Origin: Achromobacter sp. B7
GTDB taxonomy: Bacteria; Pseudomonadota; Gammaproteobacteria; Burkholderiales; Burkholderiaceae_B
DNA: 64,000 nt
NCBI RefSeq assembly: GCF_003600685.1
Contig: NZ_CP032084.1
Coordinates: 1,612,001 to 1,676,000 of the forward strand
Reading direction: 5' to 3'
Under the pieces are notes generated by a model. It was not told where the DNA came from and made no database searches. It was given only the letters and a program-made list of their open reading frames with translations. Made by a program: the position numbers and the translations under genes. Position 1 is the stretch's first letter. Every line of letters begins with the position of its first letter. This document shows, piece after piece, positions 56,235-64,000 of the stretch.

Positions 56235-57428
56235 ATGACAGACAAGACTCCCGCTACCGATCCGGTCGTTCACACGGCCGCCCCGGGCGCAAGCGCGCCC
56301 GCATCGGCCCCGGCCGATCCCGTCAAGGCCCGTCCGGCCAAGCGCGGCAATGGCCCCTTGGTCACCGCCCTGATAATCGTCATCCTGCTTGCCGTGGGCT
56401 TGGGTTACGCGTTGTGGAAGCAACGCACCCAATTCGTGTCCGCCGGCCGCGAGGTTGCCACGCGCATCGACACGCTGACCGCCGATGTGGCACAGGCGCG
56501 CAAGGACACGCGCGAGGCCCTGGCGCTGGCGCAAGCGCAAGCCGGCCGCGTGGGCGAGCTTGAAGACACCGTCCGCGAAACCCAAAGCCAGTACAACGCG
56601 CTGCAACAGGCCTGGCAAAACTTCAACGACAGCGCCAGCGACGAACTGCTGGCCAACGACGTCGAACGCCTGTTGACCATCGGCAACCAGCAATTGCGCC
56701 TGGCCGGCAACGTGTCCAACGCCATCGTTGCGCTGGAAACCGCGCAAGCCCGTCTGGCACGCGCCGACCGTCCGCGCTTCTCAAGCCTTCAGCAAGCCAT
56801 CAACGGCGACCTGGACCGCCTGCGCGCCGTCTCCACCGTGGACATTCCCGCGCAATCCGCGCGCATCGAACGCCTGGTGGCGCTGGTCAACAAGGCGCCG
56901 CTGCTGGTGCCCGATTCCGCCGCGCCGGGCATGGTTGCCACGGGCGATGCCCAACCCGCCGCCGCGCCCGCGCCGACGATCGATCCGCAGGCCGGCTTGC
57001 CCGCCGACGCGCCCTGGTGGCAGCGTTGGCGAGCCGAAGTCGCGTCGTGGCCCGGCCGTGCAGGTTCGGCCCTGGCGCACGAGCTTGGCGGCCTGATCAC
57101 CATTCAGCGCGTTGACGAACCCGCTGCGTTGCTGCTGTCGCCCGAGCAAGCCGACCAGGTGCGCGGCACGCTGCGCCAGCGCCTGTTGACCGTGCAGTTG
57201 GCCATGCTGATGCGTCAGCCCGCCGTCTGGAAGAGCGAGCTCGACAACGTCGGCGTCACCCTGTCCAAGTACTTCGATTCCCGTTCGCCCGATACGGTCG
57301 CCGCGCAAACGTTGGCGCGTGAACTGGCCCAGACGGACATCGCCGTGCGCATGCCGGACGTGGCCGACAGCCTGAATGCCGTGGCCGCCTTGCGCGCCGC
57401 GGGCTTCAAGAACAGCGGGCAGGATTGA
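56235..57428 (+). CDS. hemX: HemX family membrane protein
   Basis: 397-residue protein with an Ala/Pro-rich cytosolic N-terminus, one membrane helix (VTALIIVILLAVGLGYALW) and a long periplasmic helical/coiled-coil part (ATRIDTLTADVAQARKDTRE). This is the HemX domain often fused or adjacent to hemD in proteobacteria; its exact role in haem synthesis is unclear. hemY starts five bases after its stop. Confidence 0.9.
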   Translation: MTDKTPATDPVVHTAAPGASAPASAPADPVKARPAKRGNGPLVTALIIVILLAVGLGYALWKQRTQFVSAGREVATRIDTLTADVAQARKDTREALALAQAQAGRVGELEDTVRETQSQYNALQQAWQNFNDSASDELLANDVERLLTIGNQQLRLAGNVSNAIVALETAQARLARADRPRFSSLQQAINGDLDRLRAVSTVDIPAQSARIERLVALVNKAPLLVPDSAAPGMVATGDAQPAAAPAPTIDPQAGLPADAPWWQRWRAEVASWPGRAGSALAHELGGLITIQRVDEPAALLLSPEQADQVRGTLRQRLLTVQLAMLMRQPAVWKSELDNVGVTLSKYFDSRSPDTVAAQTLARELAQTDIAVRMPDVADSLNAVAALRAAGFKNSGQD

Positions 57429-57433
57429 GCCTT

Positions 57434-59053
57434 ATGCGTACCTGGTTCTGGACACTGCTGCTCGCCGTCATCGCCGTCGCCCTGGCGGTGGTGCTGCGCT
57501 CGCATTCCGGCAACGTGCTGTTGCTGGTCTGGCCGTGGCGCATTGGGATGTCGCTGACGTTGGCCGTGCTGCTGATCGTGGCCGCCTTCATCGTGCTTTA
57601 TGTGGGTTTGCGTTTGCTGGCGTGGCTGCTTGCCATTCCGGATCGCGTTCGCGTGTGGCGCGGCAAGCGCGCACAGGCGCGTGACCACGAATTGCTGGAA
57701 CGCGGCTGGATCGGCCTGCTTGAGGGCCGCTACGCGGTCGCCGAGAAAGACCTGACCAAGCTGCTGGACCAAACCAAGGTGCAAACGCGCCGGGTGCTGG
57801 CGGCCTTGTCCGCGGCGCGCGCCGCGCATGGCCTGGGCGAATTCGACCGGCGCGACCGCCTGCTTGCCACTGCGCAAGAACAGGCCGGCACCGACCCTGG
57901 ACTGACGGAAGCCACGGCAACCGTGTCGGCCGACATGCTGCTGGACCAGGGCCGCCCCGAGCGCGCGCTGGCGGTACTGGCGCCGTTGGCTGACGGCGGC
58001 GCGCGCCATCTGCACACGATGCGCCTGCTGCTGCGCGCGCACACCGCGTTGCATCACCAGGAACAGGTGTTCACGCTTGCGCGTGGGCTGGTGCGTCGTA
58101 ATGCCCTGGCCCGTGCCGAGGCCGACGTGTTGATCGACACGTCCGGCGCCGCACGCCTGCGCGCGGCCGCCCACAGCGACGCGTGGCGCGCCATCTGGAA
58201 AGATCTGAAGGCCGAAGAGCGCCTGCTGCCCGATATCGCGCTGGCTGGCGCCGCCGCCTTCGACGCGGCCGGCGAGCCCAACGAAGCGGCGCGCGTGCTG
58301 GAAGCTGCCATCGCCGTGAAGTTCAACCCCGCACTGGTGGCCGCCTACGCCCGCTGCGACGCCGAACAGGTGTCGCGCCGTCTGGCCAAGGCCGAGACCT
58401 GGTTGCAGCAACGTCCGACCGATCCCGATCTGCTGACCGCGCTGGGCATGCTGTGCCTGAACGGCCAGTTGTGGGGCCAGGCCGAGCGATACCTGTTGCG
58501 CAGCCTCAGCCGCCGCAGCGATGCGCAAACACATGCGTTGCTGGGCAGCCTTTACGACCGCCTGGATCGGCCCGCCGATGCCGTGCGCCACTGGCGCCTG
58601 GCCACGGCGGCCAGCATGGCGCTGCCGGTGCTGGCGGCCGACGCGGCCTTGCCCGCGGCGGACACCGGATCGGACCCGTACCGCGTGGATGCCGAAGGCG
58701 GCTATGCGGTGGGCTTGTCGGACACGGACGGCGATGCCGATGTGGGCGGCGACTACCCGTCGTTGCCACCCGCGGTAGCGGCCTCGGCCTCTGACTACGT
58801 GCTGGACCCGGACGCCCGCGTCAGCCGTGACCAGCGCGACCGCGCGCTGGCGCCCGAAGACGCGCCGCTGGCCGGCGGCACGTCGGATATCGACGAGTAC
58901 TTCGACAGCGCCCCGATTCCGGCGGCGGCTTTCGATGAGCCCGTGCCTACGTATTCGCCGGCGCCCGCCGCCCCCGCCAAGCCCACGCCCGCCCCGGCGT
59001 CGGCGCCGGTGCCGACGACCAAGCCGCCGTTCAAGGACGACGGCTCGCTTTGA
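57434..59053 (+). CDS. hemY: HemY-type membrane TPR protein
   Basis: 539 residues. Two N-terminal helices (FWTLLLAVIAVALAVVL and VLLIVAAFIVLYVGLRLLAW) are followed by TPR-like helical repeats (ARDHELLERGWIGLLEGRYA onward). The proteobacterial HemY is not a protoporphyrinogen oxidase. The C-terminal about 110 residues are Asp/Pro/Ala-rich and variable, longer than usual. ATG 57434 is chosen; the TTG at 57425 overlaps the hemX stop. Confidence 0.9.
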   Translation: MRTWFWTLLLAVIAVALAVVLRSHSGNVLLLVWPWRIGMSLTLAVLLIVAAFIVLYVGLRLLAWLLAIPDRVRVWRGKRAQARDHELLERGWIGLLEGRYAVAEKDLTKLLDQTKVQTRRVLAALSAARAAHGLGEFDRRDRLLATAQEQAGTDPGLTEATATVSADMLLDQGRPERALAVLAPLADGGARHLHTMRLLLRAHTALHHQEQVFTLARGLVRRNALARAEADVLIDTSGAARLRAAAHSDAWRAIWKDLKAEERLLPDIALAGAAAFDAAGEPNEAARVLEAAIAVKFNPALVAAYARCDAEQVSRRLAKAETWLQQRPTDPDLLTALGMLCLNGQLWGQAERYLLRSLSRRSDAQTHALLGSLYDRLDRPADAVRHWRLATAASMALPVLAADAALPAADTGSDPYRVDAEGGYAVGLSDTDGDADVGGDYPSLPPAVAASASDYVLDPDARVSRDQRDRALAPEDAPLAGGTSDIDEYFDSAPIPAAAFDEPVPTYSPAPAAPAKPTPAPASAPVPTTKPPFKDDGSL

Positions 59054-59085
59054 ACATTTCTTCAGACAAACAACAAGGTTGAATC

Positions 59086-59616
59086 ATGAGTCTTGATCGC
59101 GTCTCCCCTGGCAAGAAGCTGCCGGAAGACTTCAACGTCATCATCGAAATCCCCATGAACGCCGACCCGGTCAAGTACGAGGTCGACAAGGACACGGGCG
59201 CGATTTTCGTTGACCGCTTCATGCTGACCGCCATGCACTACCCGTGCAACTACGGCTACATCCCGCAAACCCTGTCGGACGACGGCGACCCCGCCGACGT
59301 GCTGGTCCTGACCCCGTTCCCGATCCAGATCGGCGCCGTCGTGCGCTGCCGCGCCATCGGCGTGCTGGAAATGGACGACGAGTCGGGCGGCGACGCCAAG
59401 CTGTTGGCCGTGCCGATTGAAAAGCTGTACCCCCCGTACCGCAACATCAAGTCGTACGAAGACCTGCCGACCGAAGACGTCGCGCGTATCCAGCACTTTT
59501 TCGAGCACTACAAAGATCTCGAAAAGGGCAAGTGGGTCAAGGTCAAGGGTTGGAAGGGTGTGGACGCCGCTCACGAAGAAATCGTGAACAGCGTCGAACG
59601 CTACAACAAGGCCTGA
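59086..59616 (+). CDS. ppa: inorganic pyrophosphatase (family I)
   Basis: Hydrolyses pyrophosphate in the cytosol. 176 residues. The signature [10 protein letters not shown] with its three Asp metal ligands, [14 protein letters not shown] and [17 protein letters not shown] are intact. It is the last gene of the run and meets the IclR gene tail to tail with no spacer. Confidence 0.98.
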   Translation: MSLDRVSPGKKLPEDFNVIIEIPMNADPVKYEVDKDTGAIFVDRFMLTAMHYPCNYGYIPQTLSDDGDPADVLVLTPFPIQIGAVVRCRAIGVLEMDDESGGDAKLLAVPIEKLYPPYRNIKSYEDLPTEDVARIQHFFEHYKDLEKGKWVKVKGWKGVDAAHEEIVNSVERYNKA

Positions 59617-60453
59617 TCAGGCTTTGGTCCGCGCCGGTGTTGCACCGGCGGGGGCCTTGATGCGGCGCGGCCGCGACGGCATGATGCCGATCGCCGCCGC
59701 GCCGTTGCTTTGTGGGGCTTGCAGGTTCTGGGACACTTCGGCCGCCGCCACCTGGATGCGCGCTTGCAAGACCTCAAGGCGCGATGCCGACGTGTTCGCC
59801 TGGGCCGCAATGAAGACCAGGCTGCCCACCACCTTTTGCTCGGGGCTGAAGATCGCCGCGCCGATCCCCATCAAGCCGGGGTCGACCTCGCCATGCGACA
59901 CGCATACGCCCGCCGTGCGCAGCCGTTTCAGGTTGGCGCGAAATTCGTCCCAGTCTTCACCCAGGCCCGCCTCGCGGATTTCGGCCGCGTGCCACAGCAT
60001 CAGGTTGCGCAACTGGTAGGGCGGCAGGTTCGCCAGGATGGGCTTGGCCGTCGCGCCCCGGAACATCGGGAACGGCCGGCCGCGCGCATAGCTCGATTCG
60101 ATCGAGTTGTCGGTCCAGTAGCGGTCCACGCACATGACCTTGTCGCCGTAGTAGCTGCACAACATCAGGTTGGCGTGCAGTTCGTCGCCCGTGGCGCGCA
60201 TGACGTCGCGCGCCGCGCGCATCAGCGGGTCGTGCTGGCGCAGATGGCGGTCCAGTTCGATGATGCGCGAGCCCAGCACGTAGGCCCCGCCCGCGGTGGG
60301 CGCCAGCAGCCCGCTTTCCGTCAGCGATTTCAGGTAGCGATACGCGGTGGCGCGCGAGCAATCCAGATGGGCCATGACGTCCTCCTGGAACGCGGCGGTG
60401 GTGTCGTCGCGAAAAAGGTCAAGGATGGACAGCATGCGGTCGGGAGTGCTCAT
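59617..60453 (-). CDS. IclR-family transcriptional regulator
   Basis: 278 residues. Winged helix (DRMLSILDLFRDDTT, then CSRATAYRYLKSLTESGLL) followed by the IclR effector domain, with FRGATAKPILANLP and CVSHGEVDPGLMGIGAAIF. It is the last gene of a reverse-strand unit cupin - binding protein - SDR - regulator, so it likely controls that unit and the divergent SDR/ABC genes through the dyad at 62944-62990. Confidence 0.9.
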   Translation of the reverse strand: MSTPDRMLSILDLFRDDTTAAFQEDVMAHLDCSRATAYRYLKSLTESGLLAPTAGGAYVLGSRIIELDRHLRQHDPLMRAARDVMRATGDELHANLMLCSYYGDKVMCVDRYWTDNSIESSYARGRPFPMFRGATAKPILANLPPYQLRNLMLWHAAEIREAGLGEDWDEFRANLKRLRTAGVCVSHGEVDPGLMGIGAAIFSPEQKVVGSLVFIAAQANTSASRLEVLQARIQVAAAEVSQNLQAPQSNGAAAIGIMPSRPRRIKAPAGATPARTKA

Positions 60454-60468
60454 TGCGTGGGGACGTGC

Positions 60469-61230
60469 CTAGTGAATGTGGAAGCCGCCGTTGACGTCGA
60501 CCACGATGCCGGTTGAATAAGAGGACAGGTCCGAGGCCAGGAACAGAATGGCTTGGGCAACCTCGGCGGGCGAGCCGAAACGTTGCAGCGGAATGCCCTG
60601 TTTGAGTTCTTGTTCCCAATTTTCGCCGAATTTTCCCAGCGTCATGTCCGTTTCGATAATGCCGGGCGCTACGCAATTGGCGCGTACGCCGCGTGGGCCC
60701 AGTTCGCGCGCCAGCGCCTTGGTGAAGCTGATGACGCCGCCTTTGGACGCCGCGTAATGCGAGCCGCCCAGCAGGCCGCCGCCGCGCAGGGCGGCGGTGG
60801 ACCCCAAGTTGACGATGGCCGGTTGCCGCGTGCTTTCCAGCAACGCGGGCAGGGCGGCGTGCGTGACGTTGTAGGTGCCCGTCAGGTTGACGTCGACCAT
60901 GCGCCGGAATTCGTCTTCGGGCAGATCCCAGATTCGCGTGGCGGCCACGATGCCGGCGTTGTTGACCAGCACGTCGAGGCCGCCCAGCGCCTGTACGGCG
61001 CGGGCCAGCGCGGCCTCGCACGAGGGGCCGCGCGACACGTCGCAATGCAGGTTGACGCGGCCGTCCACCAAGGCGCCCGGGCCGTCTTCGGCATAGGCAT
61101 GGTCCAGCACCGCGACGCTGGCGCCCTGCGCCAGGAAAAGCTCGACAACGGCCGCGCCGATGCCACGGGGATTGGCGCCCCCCGTGATCACGGCGCGCTT
61201 GCCGGCCAACAGCGACAGCGCGCCGTCCAT
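60469..61230 (-). CDS. SDR-family dehydrogenase
   Basis: NAD(P)-dependent oxidoreductase, 253 residues. The cofactor loop is TGGANPRGIGAA, followed by NNAG and the active-site Ser and Tyr-x-x-x-Lys (SHYAASKGG). The start at 61230 shares bases with the stop of the upstream binding-protein gene (TGATG). A longer frame would overlap that gene and is rejected. Substrate unknown; it probably oxidises an alcohol taken up by the linked ABC system. Confidence 0.9.
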   Translation of the reverse strand: MDGALSLLAGKRAVITGGANPRGIGAAVVELFLAQGASVAVLDHAYAEDGPGALVDGRVNLHCDVSRGPSCEAALARAVQALGGLDVLVNNAGIVAATRIWDLPEDEFRRMVDVNLTGTYNVTHAALPALLESTRQPAIVNLGSTAALRGGGLLGGSHYAASKGGVISFTKALARELGPRGVRANCVAPGIIETDMTLGKFGENWEQELKQGIPLQRFGSPAEVAQAILFLASDLSSYSTGIVVDVNGGFHIH

Positions 61231-62441
61231 CACGACTTCACCAGCGAGCAGCCGCCGTCCTTGAGCGGGCGGAACGCCTGTTCGGCCGGAATCTTGCGCA
61301 CCAGGTTGTAGTAGTCCCAATCGCGCTTGGACTCCGACGGTTTCTTGACCTGGAACAGATACAGGTCGCGCATGACGCGGCCGTCCTCGCGGATGCGGCC
61401 GTTTTCCGTCATGAAGTCGTTGATGGGCGTCTCGTGCATCTTTTTCAGCACGGGTTCGGATGCGTCTGTGCCGGCGGCCTTGACGGCATTCAGGTAGTGC
61501 ATCGTGGCGCTGTAGTTGCTGGCTTGCACCATCGACGGCATGCGGCCCGTGCGCTTGAAATAGCGTTCGGACCATTGGCGCGCCTTGTCATCCTGGTCCC
61601 AATAGAACGGTTCGACCAGGTTCAGCCCTTGCGCGTATTCCAGCCCCACGCTGCGCACATCGACGATGCTCATGAACAGTGCGGCCACTCGCTGCTTGCT
61701 GCCCATGATGCCGAATTCAAAGGCCTGCTTGATGCTGTTGATGGTGTCGCCGCTGCCGTTGGCCAGGCCGATGACCTGCGCCTTTGACGCTTGCGCTTGC
61801 AACAGGAAAGACGAAAAGTCCGAGCTCGCGATGGGATGGCGCACGCTGCCCACCACCTGGCCGCCCTTGGCCTTCACGACCGCCATGGCGTCGCGTTCCA
61901 GCGAGTGGCCGAACGCGTAGTCGGAAGTAATGAAAAACCAGCTTTTGCCGCCGTCCTCGATCACGCCGTTGGCCACGCCGGTGGCGTAGGCGTAGGTGTC
62001 GTAGGTCCAGTGCATGCCGTTGGGCGAACACGCCTTGCCCGTCAGGTCCGCCGACCCCGCGCTGGTGAAGATGACCACGCGCTTCATCTGGCGGGTCAGG
62101 TCCTGCACGGCCAGCGCGATGGCCGAGTTGGGCACGTCCAGGATCAGGTCCACCTTGTCGTTCTCGTACCAGCGGCGCGCCACCGACACCCCGATGTCCA
62201 CCTTGTTCTGGTGGTCGGCCGAGATCACCTCGATGGGCTTGCCCAACACGTTGCCGCCGAAATCCTCGACGGCCATCTTCACGGCTTCCACGCCGAACTT
62301 TCCGGACAGGTCCGCCATCATGCCGGACTGGTCGCCCAGCACGCCGATCTTCACGACGTCGTCCGATACCTGCGCCATGGCGGGAATGGAAAGGGCGCCC
62401 AGCACGCAGGCGGCAAGGCTGTTCTTGATACGGGTCTTCAT
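61230..62441 (-). CDS. branched-chain-amino-acid-type ABC substrate-binding protein
   Basis: Periplasmic receptor of the HAAT family, 403 residues, signal peptide cut after Ala-Met-Ala-Gln region. VKIGVLGDQSGMMADLSGKF and FGVEAVKMAVEDFGG are typical of LivK-like receptors for aromatic or aliphatic carboxylates. The ATP-binding partner probably starts at 63890 on the other strand. Ligand unknown. Confidence 0.92.
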   Translation of the reverse strand: MKTRIKNSLAACVLGALSIPAMAQVSDDVVKIGVLGDQSGMMADLSGKFGVEAVKMAVEDFGGNVLGKPIEVISADHQNKVDIGVSVARRWYENDKVDLILDVPNSAIALAVQDLTRQMKRVVIFTSAGSADLTGKACSPNGMHWTYDTYAYATGVANGVIEDGGKSWFFITSDYAFGHSLERDAMAVVKAKGGQVVGSVRHPIASSDFSSFLLQAQASKAQVIGLANGSGDTINSIKQAFEFGIMGSKQRVAALFMSIVDVRSVGLEYAQGLNLVEPFYWDQDDKARQWSERYFKRTGRMPSMVQASNYSATMHYLNAVKAAGTDASEPVLKKMHETPINDFMTENGRIREDGRVMRDLYLFQVKKPSESKRDWDYYNLVRKIPAEQAFRPLKDGGCSLVKS

Positions 62442-62528
62442 GGGGTGTCTCCTTGGGGGCTTGTTCTTTTGCGCGCCGCCCTGTGCCGGGCGGTCATGCG
62501 GGGTCGTGCGGGTTGAAAAAGCCGGGGC

Positions 62529-62927
62529 TTACTCCAGCGTCTGGCCGGCGTAGGCGTCGATGAACAGATTGGGCTTTAAGAAAAAGCTGAGGACGAGCGC
62601 GCCGTTAGGGGCGCGCGCAATGTGCTGGTTGCCGCGTGGCCGCCAGACGTAGTCGCCCGCGCAGACTTCGCCTTCGGCGTCCACGATGGAACCTTCCAGC
62701 ACATAGGTCTGTTCGACTTCCACGTGTTCGTGCAGCGGCAGTTCGGTGCCGGGCTGCCAGCGGAACAGGGCGGTCAGCAAGCCGGTTTCCTTGTCCTGCA
62801 TCAGCACCTTCATCTCGATGCCTTCCACTTGCGTGGGTTTCCAGGGCAGGTCGGCCACTTTCAGAAAGCGCGACGCCAGGGGCGGCAGCGCATTCGCGGC
62901 GGGGCAGCCGGGGGTTTCGAGGGCCAT
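62529..62927 (-). CDS. cupin-domain protein (ChrR-like)
   Basis: 132-residue single-domain cupin. Metal ligands are in ELPLHEHVEVEQTYVLEG (His-x-His, Glu) and the second motif GNQHIA. Such proteins act as small dioxygenases, isomerases or sensors. First gene of the reverse-strand unit. Confidence 0.85.
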   Translation of the reverse strand: MALETPGCPAANALPPLASRFLKVADLPWKPTQVEGIEMKVLMQDKETGLLTALFRWQPGTELPLHEHVEVEQTYVLEGSIVDAEGEVCAGDYVWRPRGNQHIARAPNGALVLSFFLKPNLFIDAYAGQTLE

Positions 62928-62943
62928 GATTGTCTCCTAGCCA

Positions 62944-62990
62944 GAACTCGTTATCGAAGATAAAGCAAAAATCTTGTTATTGAGTGTTCA
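62944..62990. promoter_or_regulatory. dyad operator in the divergent catabolic promoter
   Basis: TTATC-GAA-GATAA (62951-62963) is a perfect palindrome and is part of a larger imperfect inverted repeat from GAACTC to GTGTTC. It lies between the cupin and SDR start codons and is a likely site for the IclR regulator. Confidence 0.5.
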
Positions 62991-63099
62991 AAAATAGTCG
63001 CGTATATTGAGATTCATGTCAACCGTGTTTTGTACGAAGAAGCAGGGGCGACACAGGCCGGACCTAGAGATCCGATGCCTATAAAACAAGGAGACAAGC

Positions 63100-63879
63100 T
63101 TGAAACACGACTATCTGGACCAGACGTTCGGTCTGGCGGGGCGCGTCGCGCTGGTGACGGGCGCGGCAAGGGGCCTGGGCTACGCCATCGCTGAAGCGCT
63201 GGGCCGCGCGGGGGCGCGGGTGGTGGTCAACGACCTGTCGCAAGCCGCCTGCGACGCCGCGGCCGCCAAGCTGGCCGCGCTGGGAATCGACGCTCATGGC
63301 GTGTCTTTTGACGTGGCCGACGCGAGCGCCGTGACCGACGCCGTGGCGCGTCTGGATGACGCGGGCCTGTCCATCGACGTATTGGTCAGCAATGCCGGCA
63401 ACCAGAATCGCAAGCCCGTGGTCGAGATGACGCCGGCCGAGTGGCAGGCCTTACAGAACGTGCACGTGAACGGCGCGTTTCATTGCGCACGCGCCGTGCT
63501 GCCGGGCATGGGCAAGCGCGGCTTCGGCCGCATCGTGCTGATGTCATCGGTGGCGGGGCAGGCGACCATGCCCAACATTGCCGCCTACGCCACCGCCAAG
63601 GGCGCCATCGCCGCCTTCACGCGCGCACTGGCGGTGGAATACGGCGCCAGCGGCGTCACGTGTAATGCGCTGGCCCCGGGCTTTGTGCGCACCGATTTCA
63701 CGCAGGGGCTGCAAGACAACCCCGACTTCCAAACCTTCCTGTCGGCTTCGGTGCCGGTGGGCCGATGGGCCACGCCGCAAGACGTTGCGCCTGCCGTGGT
63801 GTACCTGGCCTCGAAGGCCGCCTCGTTCGTCAACGGGCATGTCCTGGCGATCGACGGCGGCCTGTTGGCCCGCATGTAA
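63100..63879 (+). CDS. SDR-family dehydrogenase (gluconate-5-dehydrogenase-like)
   Basis: 259 residues. Cofactor loop TGAARGLGYA, SNAG, and catalytic Ser/Tyr/Lys (SSVAGQATMPNIAAYATAKG). TTG start with GGAG seven bases upstream. Divergent from the cupin unit and ten bases before an ABC ATPase, so part of the same catabolic cluster. A second dehydrogenase in one cluster suggests two oxidation or reduction steps on the same compound. Confidence 0.9.
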   Translation: MKHDYLDQTFGLAGRVALVTGAARGLGYAIAEALGRAGARVVVNDLSQAACDAAAAKLAALGIDAHGVSFDVADASAVTDAVARLDDAGLSIDVLVSNAGNQNRKPVVEMTPAEWQALQNVHVNGAFHCARAVLPGMGKRGFGRIVLMSSVAGQATMPNIAAYATAKGAIAAFTRALAVEYGASGVTCNALAPGFVRTDFTQGLQDNPDFQTFLSASVPVGRWATPQDVAPAVVYLASKAASFVNGHVLAIDGGLLARM

Positions 63880-63889
63880 GAGGCCCACC

Positions 63890-64000
63890 ATGACGACGCC
63901 AAGCACCCCAGCGGTTCTGTCCGCACAGGGGCTGGTCAAGCGCTTCGGCGGCTTCAATGCCGTCGATGGCGTGACCCTTGCCCTGCACGAAGGCTCCATC
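63890..64000 (+). CDS. ABC transporter ATP-binding protein, LivG type (3' partial)
   Basis: Only the first 37 residues are visible (GLVKRFGGFNAVDGVTLALH), cut by the window end before the Walker A motif. The pattern is LivG/BraF-like. It is the expected ATPase partner of the binding protein at 61230-62441. Confidence 0.82.
   Translation, partial: MTTPSTPAVLSAQGLVKRFGGFNAVDGVTLALHEGSI

Noticed and set aside
59605..59630. GCCTGATCAGGC palindrome at the ppa/IclR junction as a terminator
   Set aside because: The stem is self-complementary without a usable loop and the T-run is too short.

Overview
The window is chromosomal DNA from a high-GC betaproteobacterium, most likely an Achromobacter or close Alcaligenaceae relative. 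This is an inference from GC-rich codon use, from syntenic blocks typical of Burkholderiales (xseB-ispA-dxs; rpsF-priB-rpsR-rplI-dnaB; recA-recX; sucC-sucD; hemC-hemD-hemX-hemY-ppa) and from Bug-type solute receptors. No phage, insertion sequence, CRISPR array or plasmid module was seen. Two housekeeping genes run off or start at the edges: the permease at the left end is cut at its 5' side and a LivG-type ATPase at the right end is cut at its 3' side.

Layout. 1-4.7 kb: a phosphonate (2-aminoethylphosphonate) operon: permease, phnX, binding protein and an FAD amine oxidase-like enzyme, closed by a strong bidirectional terminator. 4.9-9.6 kb: a Rieske oxygenase, an acyltransferase-3 membrane protein, and a Bug receptor divergent from an IclR regulator with a palindromic operator. 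9.7-14.8 kb: xseB-ispA-dxs (isoprenoid precursors), folE2 and a DUF817 membrane protein. 15-19 kb: the ribosomal/primosomal operon rpsF-priB-rpsR-rplI, then a kinase-fold protein overlapping dnaB. 19-30 kb: a reverse-strand BASS-like transporter, a lipoprotein-pdxA pair, an Lrp regulator, several small unknowns, a MocR regulator coupled to a DedA protein, initiator tRNA-Met, an HI0933-type flavoprotein, a Nif11-like small protein pair and an entericidin-like lipoprotein. 30-39.5 kb: an aspartate carbamoyltransferase with an N-terminal DNA-binding-like extension, a globin-coupled diguanylate cyclase, rdgC, an MHS transporter and a two-component system. 39.8-45.3 kb: SOS-boxed recA, a RecX with an unusual repeat tract, and the divergent metR/metE pair. 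45.5-49.6 kb: a 1341-residue polylysine-synthetase-like membrane NRPS. 49.7-59.6 kb: DUF2889, sucCD, two TerC-family proteins, a 40-residue pilin-like peptide and the hemCDXY-ppa block. 59.6-64 kb: two divergent transcription units of a catabolic cluster with SDR dehydrogenases, a cupin, a branched-chain-amino-acid-type ABC receptor and an IclR regulator.

The most interesting items are the polylysine-synthetase-like enzyme, a pair of equal-length intergenic repeats (23.25 and 26.95 kb) with DnaA-box-like palindromes, an orphan terminator that suggests a small RNA at 35.15-35.37 kb, the N-terminally extended PyrB, and the FAD enzyme in a phnX operon that shows no phnW inside the window. Start codons were moved from the longest possible frame wherever a ribosome-binding site and family N-terminus supported a later start.
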